13,540 nucleotides of DNA, taken from contig JACQYP010000036.1 of the NCBI GenBank assembly GCA_016208205.1, forward strand, positions 1 through 13,540, read 5' to 3'. This stretch comes from Candidatus Desantisiibacteriota bacterium. GTDB taxonomy: Bacteria > UBA9089 > CG2-30-40-21. Both the position numbers and the translations under genes were made by a program. The notes under the pieces were generated by a model, which was not told the origin of the DNA, did not search any database, and saw nothing but the letters and a program-made list of their open reading frames with translations. Of the stretch, positions 13,322 to 13,540 are shown piece by piece. Numbering within the stretch: the first letter of the stretch is position 1; every line of letters starts with the position of its first letter.

Positions 13322-13540
13322 CTATCTATGAAGTGAATCAATAGCTTTTTGCAAATCAGCCTTTATATGTTCTCCAATCGGTGCTCCAATCCTTTGCTCT
13401 AATTTATTTCTTAATTCTTCAGTGGTTGCAAATTTCAGATCCTCCGGCTTCCGAATGCCAATCAAATAAAGTTTACTCACCAGGGTTTCTCCAATGCCAG
13501 GCAGCTTCTTAAGAGAAGCCATGGATATTAATTGCTTTGC
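13322..13540 (-). CDS. Helix-hairpin-helix protein, partial at the window edge
   Basis: The frame ends in TAG at 13322-13324 and stays open to base 13540. LKKLPGIGETLVSKLYLIGIRKPEDLKF is a helix-hairpin-helix pattern (LPGIG hairpin), followed by TTEELRNKLEQRIG. It recalls the small HhH proteins annotated as Cdd1-like, DUF4332-like or mitomycin-resistance-like, which probably bind DNA, but I cannot choose among them. An ATG at 13522 would give a 66-residue protein, but no Shine-Dalgarno site precedes it, so the true start may lie outside the window. It points the same way as sufCB but is separated by 221 bases including a repeat element. Confidence 0.65.
   Translation of the reverse strand, partial: AKQLISMASLKKLPGIGETLVSKLYLIGIRKPEDLKFATTEELRNKLEQRIGAPIGEHIKADLQKAIDSLHR

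Overview
The window reads as a compact chromosomal segment from an AT-rich, probably Gram-negative, uncultured bacterium. The genes look bacterial (Shine-Dalgarno sites, a consensus sigma-70 promoter, YicC, Gmk, CoaBC, S1), and there is a type II secretion / type IV pilus ATPase with membrane-platform proteins and prepilins. The Fe-S assembly pair is a compact SufC-SufB type shared with archaea and deep-branching anaerobes. Dispersed palindromic repeats are dense between genes. I cannot assign a phylum from the sequence alone; a candidate-phylum or metagenome-assembled genome is an inference.

Layout, plus strand, 1-11054. A perfect TTGACA-17-TATAAT promoter precedes an exported gamma-class carbonic anhydrase-like protein. 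Then come yicC, gmk, coaBC, a four-domain S1 protein, a short GspE/PilB ATPase, two GspF/PilC platform proteins in a row, three prepilin-like proteins (PilV/GspI-, PilW/GspJ- and PilX/GspK-like) and a flavin-reductase-family protein. All run in one direction, and the first clear intrinsic terminator is at 11022-11054. Minus strand, 11083-13540: sufC and sufB overlap by 4 bases and converge on that terminator, and a helix-hairpin-helix protein runs off the right edge.

How the genes work together: the first half is housekeeping (RNA turnover, GMP phosphorylation, coenzyme A synthesis, translation). The middle encodes a pilus-like assembly machine: cytoplasmic ATPase, inner-membrane platform and minor-pilin-like subunits. 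No major pilin, secretin, PilM/N/O or prepilin peptidase is in the window. The right part is a two-gene Fe-S cluster scaffold.

The most striking layer is non-coding. Nearly every longer gap holds a palindromic or inverted-repeat element, of at least five sequence types. Two of them (between the carbonic anhydrase and yicC, and between gmk and coaBC) are bracketed by direct repeats of 8 and 12 bp. In both cases the repeat carries the upstream stop codon and the downstream Shine-Dalgarno region, as if insertion had duplicated the junction and left both genes intact. Another palindrome lies inside a coding region and encodes the leader peptide and cleavage-site glycine of a prepilin. I found no CRISPR array, tRNA, rRNA or transposase.
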